Source of the DNA: Amycolatopsis sp. WQ 127309
Lineage (GTDB): Bacteria > Actinomycetota > Actinomycetes > Mycobacteriales > Pseudonocardiaceae
Reading direction: 5' to 3'
DNA: 64,000 nucleotides
Assembly: GCF_023023025.1 (NCBI RefSeq)
Contig: NZ_CP095481.1
Coordinates: forward strand, 3,782,001-3,846,000
The notes under the pieces were generated by a model. That model was not told the DNA's origin, ran no database searches, and saw nothing but the letters and a program-made list of their open reading frames with translations. Positions 48,915-57,599 of this stretch are shown one piece after another. A program made the translations under genes and the position numbers. Within the stretch, counting starts at the first letter, position 1; each line of letters starts with the position of its first letter.

Positions 48915-51900
48915 GTGAACGGCAGGCGAACGGGACCGGCGAACGCGCGGCTGGTGCGCCCGCCGGTCGCCGACCTGCCCACGTTCACCTGGGATTCCGG
49001 CGCTCGGCGCGTACTGTCCGCACCCGGGGGTTTCCTGCGGGTGCTCGGCGGGCCCGGCACCGGGAAGACGACGCTGCTGGCGTCGGCCGCGACCCGCCGG
49101 ATCGCCGAGGGCGCCGACCCGGAGAGCGTGCTGGTGCTGACCACCTCGCGCAAGGCCGCGGACGCGCTGCGGGCCGACATCACCCGCAGCCTCACCGCCG
49201 ATCCCGACCTGGCGCGGCCGCTGCCCCGGACCGTCCGCGAGCCGCTCGTCCGGACCGTCCACTCGTACGCGTATTCGCTGCTGCGGCTGGAAGCGATGGG
49301 CGCGGAGCTGCCGGCGCCGCGGCTGCTCGCCGGCGCCGAACAGGACGTCGTCGTCCGCGAGCTGCTCGCCGGCGACCTCGACGAGGGCGCCGAGAACTGG
49401 CCGGAGCAGCTGCGCCCGGCGCTCATCGTCCCCGGGTTCGCCGAGGAGGTGCGCGACCTGCTGATGCGCGCGGCCGAACGTGGGCTCGGCCCGGCGGACC
49501 TCGCCGAGCTGGGCCGCCGCCGCGGGCGCGAGGAGTGGCTCGCCGCCGGGCTCTTCTGGGCCCAGTACGAAGAGGTCACGCAGCTGCAGGGCGCGGGCGG
49601 CAACGCGCTGGGTGTCGCGAGCGCGCCGGCCCTCGACGCCGCCGAGCTGGTCACCTCCGCGCTGCTCGCGCTGGAGGACGACGACGAGCTGCGCGAACGG
49701 GAGCGCACGCGCGTGCGGCACCTGTTCGTCGACGACGCCCACCACCTCGACCCGCTGCAGACCAGCCTGGTCCGGATGATCGGGCACACCGCGGCCGAGT
49801 TCGTCGTCGCCGGCGACCCCGACCAGAACGTCTATTCCTTCCGCGGCGCCGACGCGAGCCTGTTCGCCGACGCCGACCCGGACGGCAGCCGCACGATCAC
49901 GCTGACGACGTCGCACCGGCTCGCCCCGGCGGTGCGGCTGGCGGTCGCGAAGATCGGCGCGACGCTGCCCGGGCTGTCCCAGCACCGCAAGATCGTCCCG
50001 CCCGCCGGGGCCACGGGCGGCAACGTCCGCGTGCGCGTGATGCCGACGCCCGCCGCCGAGGCGAGCTGGATTGCCGACCAGCTCCGCCGCGCCCACCTCG
50101 TCGACGGCGTGCCGTGGTCGGAGATCGCGGTGCTCGTCCGGTCGCCGGCGCGGACTTTCCTGGTGCTGCAACGCGCTTTGCGCGCGGCCGGCGTCCCGAT
50201 CGGGTCGGCCACCGAGGAACTGCCGCTGGCGCGCCAGCCCGCGGTGCGGCCGCTGCTGGCCGTGCTGAAACTCGCGCCGTCGCCGGACCTGCTCGACATC
50301 GACCTCGCCGAGATGCTGCTGTCGTCGTCCCTCGGCGGCGCGGACCCCTTGGCGCTGCGACGGCTCCGGCGCGGTCTGCGCCGGCTGGAGCTGGCCGGCG
50401 GCGGGCAGCGCTCGAGTGACGACCTGCTCGTGGAAGCGTTGCGCGGCGGGGACATCCTCATCGGGCTGGGTGACGCCGAGGCCGAGCCGGTGCGGCGCGT
50501 CGGCGGCCTGCTGCGCGTCACGCACCAGGCCGTCGCCCGCGGCGACGGCGTCGAGCAGGTGCTGTGGGAGCTGTGGAACGAAAGCGGCCTGCAGGAGAAG
50601 CTGCTGAAGCAGACCGAGCGTGGTGGTTCGCTGGGCGCGCAGGCCGACCGCGACCTCGACGCCGTCGTCGCGCTGTTCGACGCGGCCGGCCGGTACGTCG
50701 ACCGGCTGCCGCGGTCCAGTGTCGCGTCCTTCGCGGATTACCTTGGTGCGCAACAGATCGCGGGCGACACGCTCGCGCCGGCCGCCGTCCCGGCCGACGG
50801 TGTCTCGCTGCTCACCGCGCACTCCGCCGCCGGTCGCGAGTGGACGGTCGTCGCCGTCGCCGGGGTCCAGGAGGGCGCCTGGCCGGACCTGCGGCTGCGC
50901 GGATCCGTGCTGGGCGTGGAACGGCTCAAGGACCTGATGTCCGGAGTGGACGATGACGCCGTCTCCCAGACCGCGCCGATCCTGGCCGAGGAACGGCGGC
51001 TGTTCTACCTCGCGATGAGCCGCGCGAAGGAGACGCTGCTGGTCACCGCGGTGTCCGGCGAGGACGAACAGCCGTCGCGCTTCCTCGACGACCTGGAGGA
51101 GAACGGCGCCGACGACGGCGGCCTCGACTCGCGGATGAAGCCGCCGGGCCGGTCGCTGGTGCTCGCCGAGCTGGTGGGGGACCTGCGCGAGGTCGTCTGC
51201 GACGACAAGGCCGACCCGGCGCGCCGGCGCCGTGCGGCGAAACAGCTCGCGCGGCTGGCCGACGCCAAGGTGCCCGGCGCGCACCCTTCGACGTGGTACG
51301 GCCTGCTTCCCGCGTCCACCGACGCGCCGGTGCACCCGCCGGGCGACCTGATCCGGATCTCACCGTCCACAGTGGAAATCCTGACGAAGTGCCCGCTGCG
51401 GTGGATGATCGAGCGGCACGGCGGGAGTGACCCGGCGCAGCTGGCCGCCGTCACCGGGACGCTGGTGCACGGGCTCGCGCAGGCCGTCGCGTCCGGGAGC
51501 ACAGACACCGAGCTGCAGGCCGCGCTGGACGACGCCTGGGTGCGCGTCGACGCGGGCGCGCCGTGGTTCTCGAAGCGGGAGCGCCGGCGGGTCGAGGGGA
51601 TGCTGCAGAACTTCGTCACCTGGCTGGAGCGCAGCCGGGCGGAGCTGAAGGAAGCCGGCGTCGAGCAGGACATCGAGGTCGAGCTGCCGGCCGGGGGCGC
51701 CGACGAGGTCCGGGTGCTGCTGCGCGGCCGCGTCGACCGGGTGGAGCTGGACGCCGACGGGCGGCCGGTGATCGTCGACATCAAGACGGGCAAGGTCCCG
51801 GTGTCGGGCAAGGACGCGGAGGAGCACCCGCAGCTGGCCGCGTACCAGCTGGCGGTGCTGCTGGGCGCGATCGAGGGCCGCACGGAGGCCGGCGGCGCGC

Positions 51901-52127
51901 GGCTGGTGTACGTCGCGAAGGCCAACAACAAGACCGGCGCGACCGAGCGGTCACAGCCGCCGATGGACGAGGTGGGCGGCAAGCAGTGGCTGGACCTGGT
52001 CCGCGGCGCGGCGGCGTCGGCGGCGGGGCCGGACTACCAGGCGCAGGAGAACGTGGACTGCGACCGCTGCCCGGCGCGCGGCTGCTGCCCGCTGCGCCCC
52101 GAGGGCAGGCAGGTGCCCGGTCCGTGA
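48915..52127 (+). CDS. adnA: AdnA subunit of the AdnAB helicase-nuclease
   Basis: A 1070-aa UvrD-like helicase plus C-terminal RecB-type nuclease. With AdnB it unwinds and resects double-strand breaks in actinobacteria. Walker A GGPGTGKTTL (about 45); motif II is VDDAHHLDPLQ, with DDAH rather than DExQ; VAGDPDQNVYSFRGAD; late helicase motif LLTAHSAAGREWTVVAV. Nuclease motif VIVDIKTGK (about 955); Fe-S cysteines in TKCPLRWM and CDRCPARGCC. GTG 48915 gives the usual family length; GTG 48876 is an alternative. Stop overlaps adnB. Confidence 0.92.
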   Translation: MNGRRTGPANARLVRPPVADLPTFTWDSGARRVLSAPGGFLRVLGGPGTGKTTLLASAATRRIAEGADPESVLVLTTSRKAADALRADITRSLTADPDLARPLPRTVREPLVRTVHSYAYSLLRLEAMGAELPAPRLLAGAEQDVVVRELLAGDLDEGAENWPEQLRPALIVPGFAEEVRDLLMRAAERGLGPADLAELGRRRGREEWLAAGLFWAQYEEVTQLQGAGGNALGVASAPALDAAELVTSALLALEDDDELRERERTRVRHLFVDDAHHLDPLQTSLVRMIGHTAAEFVVAGDPDQNVYSFRGADASLFADADPDGSRTITLTTSHRLAPAVRLAVAKIGATLPGLSQHRKIVPPAGATGGNVRVRVMPTPAAEASWIADQLRRAHLVDGVPWSEIAVLVRSPARTFLVLQRALRAAGVPIGSATEELPLARQPAVRPLLAVLKLAPSPDLLDIDLAEMLLSSSLGGADPLALRRLRRGLRRLELAGGGQRSSDDLLVEALRGGDILIGLGDAEAEPVRRVGGLLRVTHQAVARGDGVEQVLWELWNESGLQEKLLKQTERGGSLGAQADRDLDAVVALFDAAGRYVDRLPRSSVASFADYLGAQQIAGDTLAPAAVPADGVSLLTAHSAAGREWTVVAVAGVQEGAWPDLRLRGSVLGVERLKDLMSGVDDDAVSQTAPILAEERRLFYLAMSRAKETLLVTAVSGEDEQPSRFLDDLEENGADDGGLDSRMKPPGRSLVLAELVGDLREVVCDDKADPARRRRAAKQLARLADAKVPGAHPSTWYGLLPASTDAPVHPPGDLIRISPSTVEILTKCPLRWMIERHGGSDPAQLAAVTGTLVHGLAQAVASGSTDTELQAALDDAWVRVDAGAPWFSKRERRRVEGMLQNFVTWLERSRAELKEAGVEQDIEVELPAGGADEVRVLLRGRVDRVELDADGRPVIVDIKTGKVPVSGKDAEEHPQLAAYQLAVLLGAIEGRTEAGGARLVYVAKANNKTGATERSQPPMDEVGGKQWLDLVRGAAASAAGPDYQAQENVDCDRCPARGCCPLRPEGRQVPGP

Positions 52128-55100
52128 GCCCGCTTGTCATCGCGAACACCGTCGAGCCCGCCGAACTCGCCGACGCGCTCGGCCTGCACCGGCCGACTCC
52201 CGAGCAGGCCACGGTCATCGCCGCGCCCGTCGAACCGTCCCTTGTGGTCGCGGGCGCCGGGGCCGGGAAGACCGAGACCATGGCCGCGCGCGTGGTCTGG
52301 CTGGTGGCCAACGGGATCGTCAGCCCGGACCGCGTCCTCGGCCTCACCTTCACCCGCAAGGCCGCGCGTCAGCTCGGCGAACGCGTCCGCGCGCGCCTGC
52401 GACGGCTGGCCGGATCCGGGCTGCTGGACCGGCTCGACCCGTCCGGCGGGCTGCGGTCCACTGTGGTCGCCGGCGAACCGACCGTGCTCACCTACCACGC
52501 CTACGCCGGCCGCCTGCTGTCCGAACACGGGCTCCGGCTGCCGGTGCAGCCCGGCGTCCGGCTGCTGTCGGAGACGTCGTCGTGGCAGCTCGCGCACCGC
52601 GTGGTGTCCACTTGGGACAACGAGCTGGACACCGACCGCGTCCCGCCGACGGTCACCGCCGACGTCCTGGCCCTGGCCGGCGAACTCGGCGAACACCTGG
52701 TGTCCACGGAGGAACTCGCCGAGTACACGTCGTGGATGTGCCAGGTCATCGAGAACGCCCCGCGCGCCAAGGGACAGCGGGCCGCGTTGCCGCAGAAGCT
52801 CACCGAAATCATGGCCGCGCAACACTTCCGGCTCGCGCTGCTGCCGCTCGTCGAGGCCTACCACCGGCGCAAGCGCAACGAAGGCGCGCTGGACTTCGCC
52901 GACCAGATGTCGCTGGCCGCGCAGCTGGCGAGCGAGTACCCGTCGGTCGTGCGCGGCGAGCGGGAGCGGTTCGGCTCGGTGCTGCTCGACGAGTACCAGG
53001 ACACCGGGCACGCCCAGCGCGTGCTGCTGCGGGCGCTGTTCGGCGGCGTCGAGAACCCGCCGATGCCGGTCACCGCCGTCGGCGACCCGGCCCAGGCGAT
53101 CTACGGCTGGCGCGGCGCCAGCGCGGCCAACCTGCCGCGCTTCACCACGGACTTCCCGCGCTTCGACGGCGAAAGGCTCGTCCCCGCCCGTGATTTCGGC
53201 CTGCTGACCAGCTTTCGCAACCCGCCGGAGATCCTCGACCTCGCCAACGCGATCGCCGAACCGCTGCGGGCGCGCGGCCTCGGCGTCGAGCGGCTGCGGG
53301 CGCGCGAGGGCGCCGGGCCCGCGGACATCGCGTGCGCGCTGCTGCCGGACGTCCGCGCCGAGCGCGAGTGGGTGGCCGACGCGCTCGCCCGGCGCTGGTA
53401 CGCCGTGCAGGAGCAGACCGGCAAGCCGCCGACCGCGGCGGTGCTGGTGCGGCGTCGTGCCGACATGGCCCCGATCGCCGCCGAGCTGCGGGCGCGCGGG
53501 CTGCCGGTCGAGGTCGTCGGCCTCGGCGGGCTGCTGGACGAACCCGAGGTCGCGGACCTCGTCTCGACGTTGCGCGTGCTCGCCGACCCGCTCTCCGGCA
53601 GCGCGGCGGCGCGGCTGCTGACCGGCGCGCGCTGGCGGCTCGCGGCCGCCGACGTCGCCGCGTTGTGGCGGCGCGCGGGGGAGCTGTCGAGTCCCGAGAA
53701 GTCGGACGGCCCGGAGCTGGTCGTGGAGCGCGTCGAGCAGGCCGGGCTGATCGACGCGATCGACGAACCCGGCTCGCCGGAACGGTATTCGGAAGAGGGG
53801 TACAAGCGGATCCGGCGGGTCGGCTGGGAGCTGGCCGCGCTGCGGCGGCGGCTGGACCAGTCGCTGCCGGAGCTGGTCGCCGACGTCGAGCGCACGCTGC
53901 TGCTGGACGTGGAGTCGCTGGCGCGGCCGGGATCCGCAGGGCGAGCGCACCTGGACGCGTTCGCCGAAGTCGTCACCGACTACGCCGAGACGGCGCCGAC
54001 GGCGACCCTGTTGTCCTTTGTGGACTACCTGAACACCGCGGCGCACGCCGAAGACGGGCTGACCCCGGGCGAGGTCGAGGTGGTGCCGGACCGGGTGCAG
54101 GTGCTCACCGTGCACTCGGCGAAGGGTCTGGAGTGGGAGGTCGTCGCCGTGCCGCACCTGGTGCAGGACGTCTTCCCGGGCCGGCGGCGGTCGTCGTCGT
54201 GGCTGCGGACGGCGACGTCGCTGCCCGCGGCGTTGCGTGGTGACTCCCAGGACCTGCCCGAGCTGCGGATCGCCGACGGCTACGACCGCAAGGAAGTCCA
54301 AGAAGGACTGGAGCTGCACGAGGCGGGGTTCGTCGAGCGGGAGCAGTCGGAGGAACGGCGGCTCTGCTACGTCGCGCTGACGCGGTCGGAGCACGCGCTG
54401 ATCGTGTCCGGGCACTGGTGGAACGAGAGCAGCAGCCGGGCGAAGGGGCCGTCGGAATTCCTGACCGAGATGGCCGGCGTCATCCGGGAATCCGGCGTCG
54501 GGCAGCTCGGCGACTGGGCGCCGGAGCCTGGGGCGGACGACGAGAACCCGCTCGTCTCGGACTCGCGGAAGGCCCGCTGGCCGATCGACCCGCTGGCCGA
54601 CCGCCGCACCGGCGTCCAAGGTGGAGTGGACCTGGTTTCCGAGGCGCTGTCGGCGTCTTCGGACGAAGAAGCGTCCGAAGAGGACGATCCCGACGGCTGG
54701 CTCACCGACACCGACGTCCTGCTGGAGGAGTGGGCGCGCAAGGACGACCAGATCAAGCGGGTCCCGTTGCCGTCCCGGCTTTCGGTGAGCCAGCTGGTCG
54801 CGCTGGCCGAGGACTCCGCGCAGCTCGCGACGGACCTGCGCCGGCCGTTGCCGATGGCGCCCAACAGTTTCGCCCGCCGCGGCACGGAGTTCCACAGCTG
54901 GCTGGAGCGCCGATTCGGCGGCGACCAGCTCATCGAGATCGACGACCTCCCGGGCGCCGCCGACTTCGCCGAGATCCCGGACCCCGGCCTCGAGGAGCTG
55001 CAGACGCAGTTCGACAAGAGCGAGTGGGCCGCGCGCGTCCCGCACGCCGTCGAGATCACGTTCTCGGCGGACGTCGAGGGCATCACCCTGCGCGGCCGCA

Positions 55101-55363
55101 TGGACGCCGTTTTCTGGAATCCCGACGGCTATTGGGAAGTGGTCGACTGGAAGACGGGCTCGGTCCCGCCGAAGTCCCGGCAGGCGGTGCTGTCGGTCCA
55201 GCTGGCGGCCTACCGGATGGCCTGGGCGGCGCTGAAGAACGTCCCAGTGGAGCAGGTCCGCGCGGCGTTCCACTACGTCCGAGCCAACCACACGATCCGC
55301 CCGGCCGACCTCCTGGACGCCGAAGGCATCCGAAGCCTGCTCCGCAACCTCCCCGAGTCGTGA
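52124..55363 (+). CDS. adnB: AdnB subunit of the AdnAB helicase-nuclease
   Basis: A 1079-aa motor-nuclease subunit. Walker A VAGAGAGKTETM (about 42), LTFTRKAARQLGERVRARLR, motif II LLDEYQDTGHAQR (about 288), VGDPAQAIYGWRGAS, LTSFRNP, motif V/VI LTVHSAKGLEWEVVAVP and RRLCYVALTRSE, then a RecB-like nuclease with RGTEFHSWLER, LRGRMDAVFWN and WEVVDWKTGS (about 1005). In the characterised mycobacterial enzyme, AdnB provides the main translocating motor. GTGA overlap with adnA ensures paired synthesis. Confidence 0.94.
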   Translation: MSPLVIANTVEPAELADALGLHRPTPEQATVIAAPVEPSLVVAGAGAGKTETMAARVVWLVANGIVSPDRVLGLTFTRKAARQLGERVRARLRRLAGSGLLDRLDPSGGLRSTVVAGEPTVLTYHAYAGRLLSEHGLRLPVQPGVRLLSETSSWQLAHRVVSTWDNELDTDRVPPTVTADVLALAGELGEHLVSTEELAEYTSWMCQVIENAPRAKGQRAALPQKLTEIMAAQHFRLALLPLVEAYHRRKRNEGALDFADQMSLAAQLASEYPSVVRGERERFGSVLLDEYQDTGHAQRVLLRALFGGVENPPMPVTAVGDPAQAIYGWRGASAANLPRFTTDFPRFDGERLVPARDFGLLTSFRNPPEILDLANAIAEPLRARGLGVERLRAREGAGPADIACALLPDVRAEREWVADALARRWYAVQEQTGKPPTAAVLVRRRADMAPIAAELRARGLPVEVVGLGGLLDEPEVADLVSTLRVLADPLSGSAAARLLTGARWRLAAADVAALWRRAGELSSPEKSDGPELVVERVEQAGLIDAIDEPGSPERYSEEGYKRIRRVGWELAALRRRLDQSLPELVADVERTLLLDVESLARPGSAGRAHLDAFAEVVTDYAETAPTATLLSFVDYLNTAAHAEDGLTPGEVEVVPDRVQVLTVHSAKGLEWEVVAVPHLVQDVFPGRRRSSSWLRTATSLPAALRGDSQDLPELRIADGYDRKEVQEGLELHEAGFVEREQSEERRLCYVALTRSEHALIVSGHWWNESSSRAKGPSEFLTEMAGVIRESGVGQLGDWAPEPGADDENPLVSDSRKARWPIDPLADRRTGVQGGVDLVSEALSASSDEEASEEDDPDGWLTDTDVLLEEWARKDDQIKRVPLPSRLSVSQLVALAEDSAQLATDLRRPLPMAPNSFARRGTEFHSWLERRFGGDQLIEIDDLPGAADFAEIPDPGLEELQTQFDKSEWAARVPHAVEITFSADVEGITLRGRMDAVFWNPDGYWEVVDWKTGSVPPKSRQAVLSVQLAAYRMAWAALKNVPVEQVRAAFHYVRANHTIRPADLLDAEGIRSLLRNLPES

Positions 55364-55369
55364 CGGAAA

Positions 55370-55515
55370 CCGTAACCCGCGTGATCAGAGCCGTAACTCG
55401 CGTGATCAAAGCCGGAACCAACGTGATTGGAGCCGTAACTCGCGAGTTACGGCTCCGATCACGCGGGATACGGGCCCAATCACGTGAGTTCCGGCTCGAA
55501 ACACGCGGGTTACGC
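55370..55515. repeat. Symmetric array of 21-bp units around a palindrome (second copy)
   Basis: Three forward 21-bp units start at 55370, 55391 and 55412. The 20-bp palindrome CCGTAACTCGCGAGTTACGG is at 55433-55452. Three inverted 21-bp units start at 55453, 55474 and 55495. Every unit resembles CCGKAACYCGCGTGAT plus five variable bases. The array fills the convergent gap between adnB and the DoxX-like gene, and its last unit contains that gene's TAA (55510-55512). It is the same family and the same arrangement as 17537-17669. Confidence 0.92.
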
Positions 55516-55878
55516 GGCGTCGCGGACCTTCAGGGCCCAGGCGATCAGCGGCCACTGCAGCGGTAGCCGGCCCCACGCGATCGCTCGCTGTGGCAGCGGG
55601 GCCCGGCGGGCGTCGACCGCCATCTTGACGTTGCCCGGGAAGACGCCCAGGAACAGCAGGGCCGCCGCCAGGGCGCCCAGGCGGCGGGTGCGCGGGACCG
55701 CCACCGCGGCCGCCACGGCCAGCTCGGCGACGCCCGAGCCGTACGTCCACGCCCGGCGTGAGCCCGGGAGCGAGCGGGGGATCAGGCCGTCGAACGGCTT
55801 CGGGACCGCGAAGTGCAGAGCGCCCATGAAACCCAGCGCACCTGCCATGACGTGCGCGGGCCGTTGTGAAGTAGCCAT
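55510..55878 (-). CDS. DoxX-like integral membrane protein
   Basis: A 122-aa protein with four TM segments and the DoxX-family look: GALGFMGALHFAVPKPFDGL then IPRSLPGSRRAWTYGSGVAE, and LFLGVFPGNVKMAVDARR. Family members are of uncertain function (redox/envelope roles have been proposed in mycobacteria). ATG 55878 is the natural start; the longer frame upstream overlaps the channel gene and is not protein-like. It is divergent from the K+ channel gene. Confidence 0.78.
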   Translation of the reverse strand: MATSQRPAHVMAGALGFMGALHFAVPKPFDGLIPRSLPGSRRAWTYGSGVAELAVAAAVAVPRTRRLGALAAALLFLGVFPGNVKMAVDARRAPLPQRAIAWGRLPLQWPLIAWALKVRDAA

Positions 55879-55919
55879 CGGCTCATCGTTCCACGCGGCG
55901 GGCCGCCGTCCGGTTCGGC

Positions 55920-55925
55920 TATCCT
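55920..55925 (+). promoter_or_regulatory. -10 of the leaderless uORF/channel transcript
   Basis: TATCCT ends six bases before GTG 55932, matching the TANNNT-N6-start geometry of leaderless promoters. Confidence 0.5.
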
Positions 55926-55931
55926 CCGGGC

Positions 55932-55973
55932 GTGAGTGACGCTCGACACCTGCCTGCGGGAGCCAGTGCATGA
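55932..55973 (+). CDS. 13-codon leaderless upstream ORF
   Basis: GTG AGT GAC... encodes VSDARHLPAGASA, and its TGA (55971-55973) overlaps the ATG of the channel gene (ATGA). A TATCCT -10 six bases before the GTG makes it a natural leaderless start. The channel has its own ribosome-binding site (CGGGAG, 55957-55962) inside the uORF, so uORF translation may couple to or modulate channel synthesis. No Cys or other obvious sensing codon run. Confidence 0.45.
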   Translation: MSDARHLPAGASA

Positions 55974-57049
55974 GGGCCCTGAGGCGGCTGCCGCTCGGCA
56001 GTCTCACCGATCGGCCCGACCACGAGCTCGTCGGCGTCCTGCGGATGCCCGAGCTGACGGTCAGCCCCCTTCGCTCCATCATGAAGCGGGTCATCGGCGC
56101 GACCCTGGCGCTGCTGCTGACGGTGATCATCGTCTACGTCGACCGCGACGGGTACCGCGACGCCAACGGAGACGGCCTGTCCCTGCTGGACAGCCTCTAC
56201 TACGCGACCGTCTCGCTCTCGACCACCGGCTACGGCGACATCGCGCCCGCCACCTCGTCCGCCCGCCTGGTGAACGTGCTGGTGATCACCCCGTTGCGGG
56301 TGCTCTTCCTCATCGTCCTGGTCGGGACCACCCTGGAAGTGCTCACCGAGCGCTCCCGGCAGGCGTTCAAGATCCAGAAGTGGAGGACGAAGGTGCGCGA
56401 CCACACGGTCGTCGTCGGGTTCGGCACCAAGGGCCGGTCCGCCGTCAACGCGCTGCTCGGCGACGAGAGCGTCGCCCCGGGCCAGGTCGTCGTCGTCGAC
56501 ACCGACCAGCAGGCCCTCGACGCCGCGAGCGCGCTCGGCCTGGTCGCCGTGCACGGCTCGGCCACCCGGTCCGACGTCCTGCGCGTCGCGGCCGTGCAGC
56601 ACGCGCGCGCGGTCGTCGTCGCCCCGAACCGCGACGACACGGCGGTGCTCGTCACGCTCACCGCGCGCGAGCTCGCCCCGAAGGCGCACATCGTGGCGTC
56701 GGTGCGGGAGGCGGAGAACGTCCACCTGCTCAAGCAGTCCGGCGCCGACCAGGTCGTCGTCTCCAGCGAGACGGCCGGGCGGCTGCTCGGCATGGCGACG
56801 TCGACGCCGCTGGTCGTGGACATCATGGAGGACCTGCTCACCCCGGAGTCCGGGCTGGCCATCGCCGAACGCGCGGTCGAGCCTTCGGAGGAGGGCGGGT
56901 CGCCGCGGCACCTGTCGGACCTCGTCCTGGGCCTGGTCCGCGACGGCGTCCTCTACCGCGTCGACTCCCCGCAGGCCGACGCCATCGAGCCCGGCGACAA
57001 GCTGCTCTACGTCAAGAAGGTGACGCAGACGGAGAAGATCGAGCGGTAG
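55970..57049 (+). CDS. Potassium channel with RCK/TrkA domains
   Basis: A 359-aa two-TM potassium channel: TM1 (about 42-58), pore helix and selectivity filter SLSTTGYGD (about 82-90), TM2 (about 100-122), then RCK-N (VVVGFGTKGRSAVNALLGDE, Rossmann fold) and RCK-C (about 285-350). RCK domains gate on Ca2+, nucleotides or other ligands. It corresponds to Rv3200c, which likewise follows the adnAB genes. ATG follows CGGGAG by seven bases and overlaps a short upstream ORF. Confidence 0.93.
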   Translation: MRALRRLPLGSLTDRPDHELVGVLRMPELTVSPLRSIMKRVIGATLALLLTVIIVYVDRDGYRDANGDGLSLLDSLYYATVSLSTTGYGDIAPATSSARLVNVLVITPLRVLFLIVLVGTTLEVLTERSRQAFKIQKWRTKVRDHTVVVGFGTKGRSAVNALLGDESVAPGQVVVVDTDQQALDAASALGLVAVHGSATRSDVLRVAAVQHARAVVVAPNRDDTAVLVTLTARELAPKAHIVASVREAENVHLLKQSGADQVVVSSETAGRLLGMATSTPLVVDIMEDLLTPESGLAIAERAVEPSEEGGSPRHLSDLVLGLVRDGVLYRVDSPQADAIEPGDKLLYVKKVTQTEKIER

Positions 57050-57128
57050 GTCCGGTTCGCCCGGCCGACCTGCGGAGCCGAGACCGTGCCGCCTGGGTTT
57101 TGCCAGCGGGATCTGGAACCATGACCGG

Positions 57129-57599
57129 GTGCCCCCGCGACCCCTCGCCCTGAAGTGGCCCTCGGTGGCGATCCCCGCCGCGGCGGGCGTGCTCGTCGTC
57201 CTGCTGGCCTGGCTGGCCGGGCCCGGGCTGCTCGGGATCAGCAACGACGACCTCGGCGCACCGGTGTCGGCCGAGGTCACCAAGCCCGCGCCGTGCGACC
57301 GCCTGGACCCGGTCGAGACCGTGCGGTTCACCGTCGCCGGCAAGACCCACGAGGGCACGCTCAACGGCTGCGGCCACGGCCAGAACGAGCGCGTCGACGT
57401 CGGCGTCCCGGACGAGCTCCCGGACCAGGGCACGGTCGCCGTCCAGGTGGCGGACACGTCGGCCGGCGCGTCGGACGCGCGGCGCCCGCTCGGGCTCGCG
57501 CTGCTGGTGTTCGCCTGCTTCTCGGGCGGGATCTTCGTCTACACCTGGCTGCGGCTGCCGCCGAAACCGAAAGCCGCCAAGCCCGCGAAGGTCAGCTGA
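57129..57599 (+). CDS. Two-TM membrane protein
   Basis: A 156-aa protein: TM1 (about 13-33), an extracytoplasmic region (about 35-115) with two Cys (PCDRLD, NGCGHG) likely joined, TM2 (about 120-142), and a Lys/Pro/Ala cytoplasmic tail (PPKPKAAKPAKVS). No family recognised. GTG start without a good ribosome-binding site. An ATG at 57121 in another frame opens only ten codons. Its TGA overlaps the stop region of the convergent metallopeptidase gene in the palindrome GTCAGCTGAC. Confidence 0.68.
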   Translation: MPPRPLALKWPSVAIPAAAGVLVVLLAWLAGPGLLGISNDDLGAPVSAEVTKPAPCDRLDPVETVRFTVAGKTHEGTLNGCGHGQNERVDVGVPDELPDQGTVAVQVADTSAGASDARRPLGLALLVFACFSGGIFVYTWLRLPPKPKAAKPAKVS

